Shown here piece by piece: positions 23,765-23,862 of a stretch of 23,862 nt of DNA (positions within the stretch are counted from its first letter, which is position 1; each line of letters opens with the position of its first letter). The position numbers and the translations under genes were made by a program. Where the stretch lies: contig NZ_CASEGO010000033.1 in assembly GCF_949287625.1 (NCBI RefSeq), forward strand, positions 1-23,862, written 5' to 3'. This DNA is from an uncultured Brachyspira sp. (GTDB lineage Bacteria; Spirochaetota; Brachyspiria; Brachyspirales; Brachyspiraceae). The notes beneath the pieces were generated by a model. The model made no database searches. It saw nothing but the letters and a program-made list of their open reading frames with translations, and was not told where the DNA came from.

Positions 23765-23862
23765 TGCACAGGAGCCAGACATATTGCATTAAGTATTCCT
23801 TAATTTCTTGAAGTATAACACAGGTGTATAATAATTTAAAGCAGAATGTATACGTTTATGAT
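23765..23862 (-). mobile_element. 3' end of an IS3-family insertion sequence, cut by the window edge
   Basis: Contains the transposase C-terminus listed next, followed by about 24 bases ending in a plausible terminal inverted repeat, TGCACAGGAGCCAGACA at 23765-23781 on the plus strand, which begins with the TG typical of IS3-family ends. The other end and any target duplication lie outside the window, so the boundary is provisional. Confidence 0.7.
23789..23862 (-). CDS. IS3-family transposase OrfB, C-terminal fragment
   Basis: Reading leftward from base 23860, the frame is open for 23 residues to a TAA at 23789-23791 and includes HKRIHSALNYYTPVLYF, the counterpart of the HxRxHSALGYxTPxEY motif that ends the rve integrase domain of IS3-family OrfB proteins. 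The normal stop position suggests that the 3' end is intact; the rest of the gene is outside the window. Confidence 0.85.
   Translation of the reverse strand, partial: HKRIHSALNYYTPVLYFKKLRNT

Overview
The window is strongly AT-rich DNA that reads like a Brachyspira-type intestinal spirochaete. The clues are relaxed lipoboxes (ILSC, AVSC, FISC), an Asn-rich membrane-anchored ankyrin protein, an Rpn-type PD-(D/E)XK protein with a GIKE repeat tail, and ftsW-murG-murC in a spirochaete-like setting. The genus is inferred from protein character, not from a database match. No rRNA, tRNA or CRISPR array was seen, and no gene-free stretch exceeds 300 bases (the longest is 9746-9982).

Left part (1-8105, all minus strand): the first codons of a gene leaving the left edge, behind a near-consensus promoter; a membrane-anchored ankyrin-repeat protein; an oversized family 5 solute-binding lipoprotein; an Rpn-family nuclease/transposase-like gene that looks leaderless; a small lipoprotein; and a divergent HD-GYP protein that probably shares a transcript with that lipoprotein. 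Next come a plus-strand YheO/DauR-type regulator and a convergent XerC/D-type tyrosine recombinase.

Middle part (9919-18273, plus strand): the most interesting region. A good promoter drives a leaderless-secretion (cytoplasmic) sialidase-fold beta-propeller protein, an SsuA/THI5-like binding lipoprotein, its permease and ATPase, a TIM-barrel protein of unknown function (resembling DUF7916), and two more, closely related, binding lipoproteins. A hairpin separates the first binding protein from the permease. The third binding protein has its own promoter overlapped by a palindrome. An intrinsic terminator follows, then a ROK-family repressor without kinase residues. Together these look like a regulated uptake and processing system for an unidentified small molecule, possibly a glycosidic or sulfonated/aminosugar compound.

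Right part (18262-23681, minus strand): a cell-wall cluster, putative outer-membrane beta-barrel - ftsW - murG - murC - MurB-like. The MurB-like protein lacks the catalytic Ser and Glu and the usual GSN and YRxS motifs, so it may not be a working reductase. At the right edge, the 3' end of an IS3-family transposase and a plausible IS end lie just upstream of the cluster.
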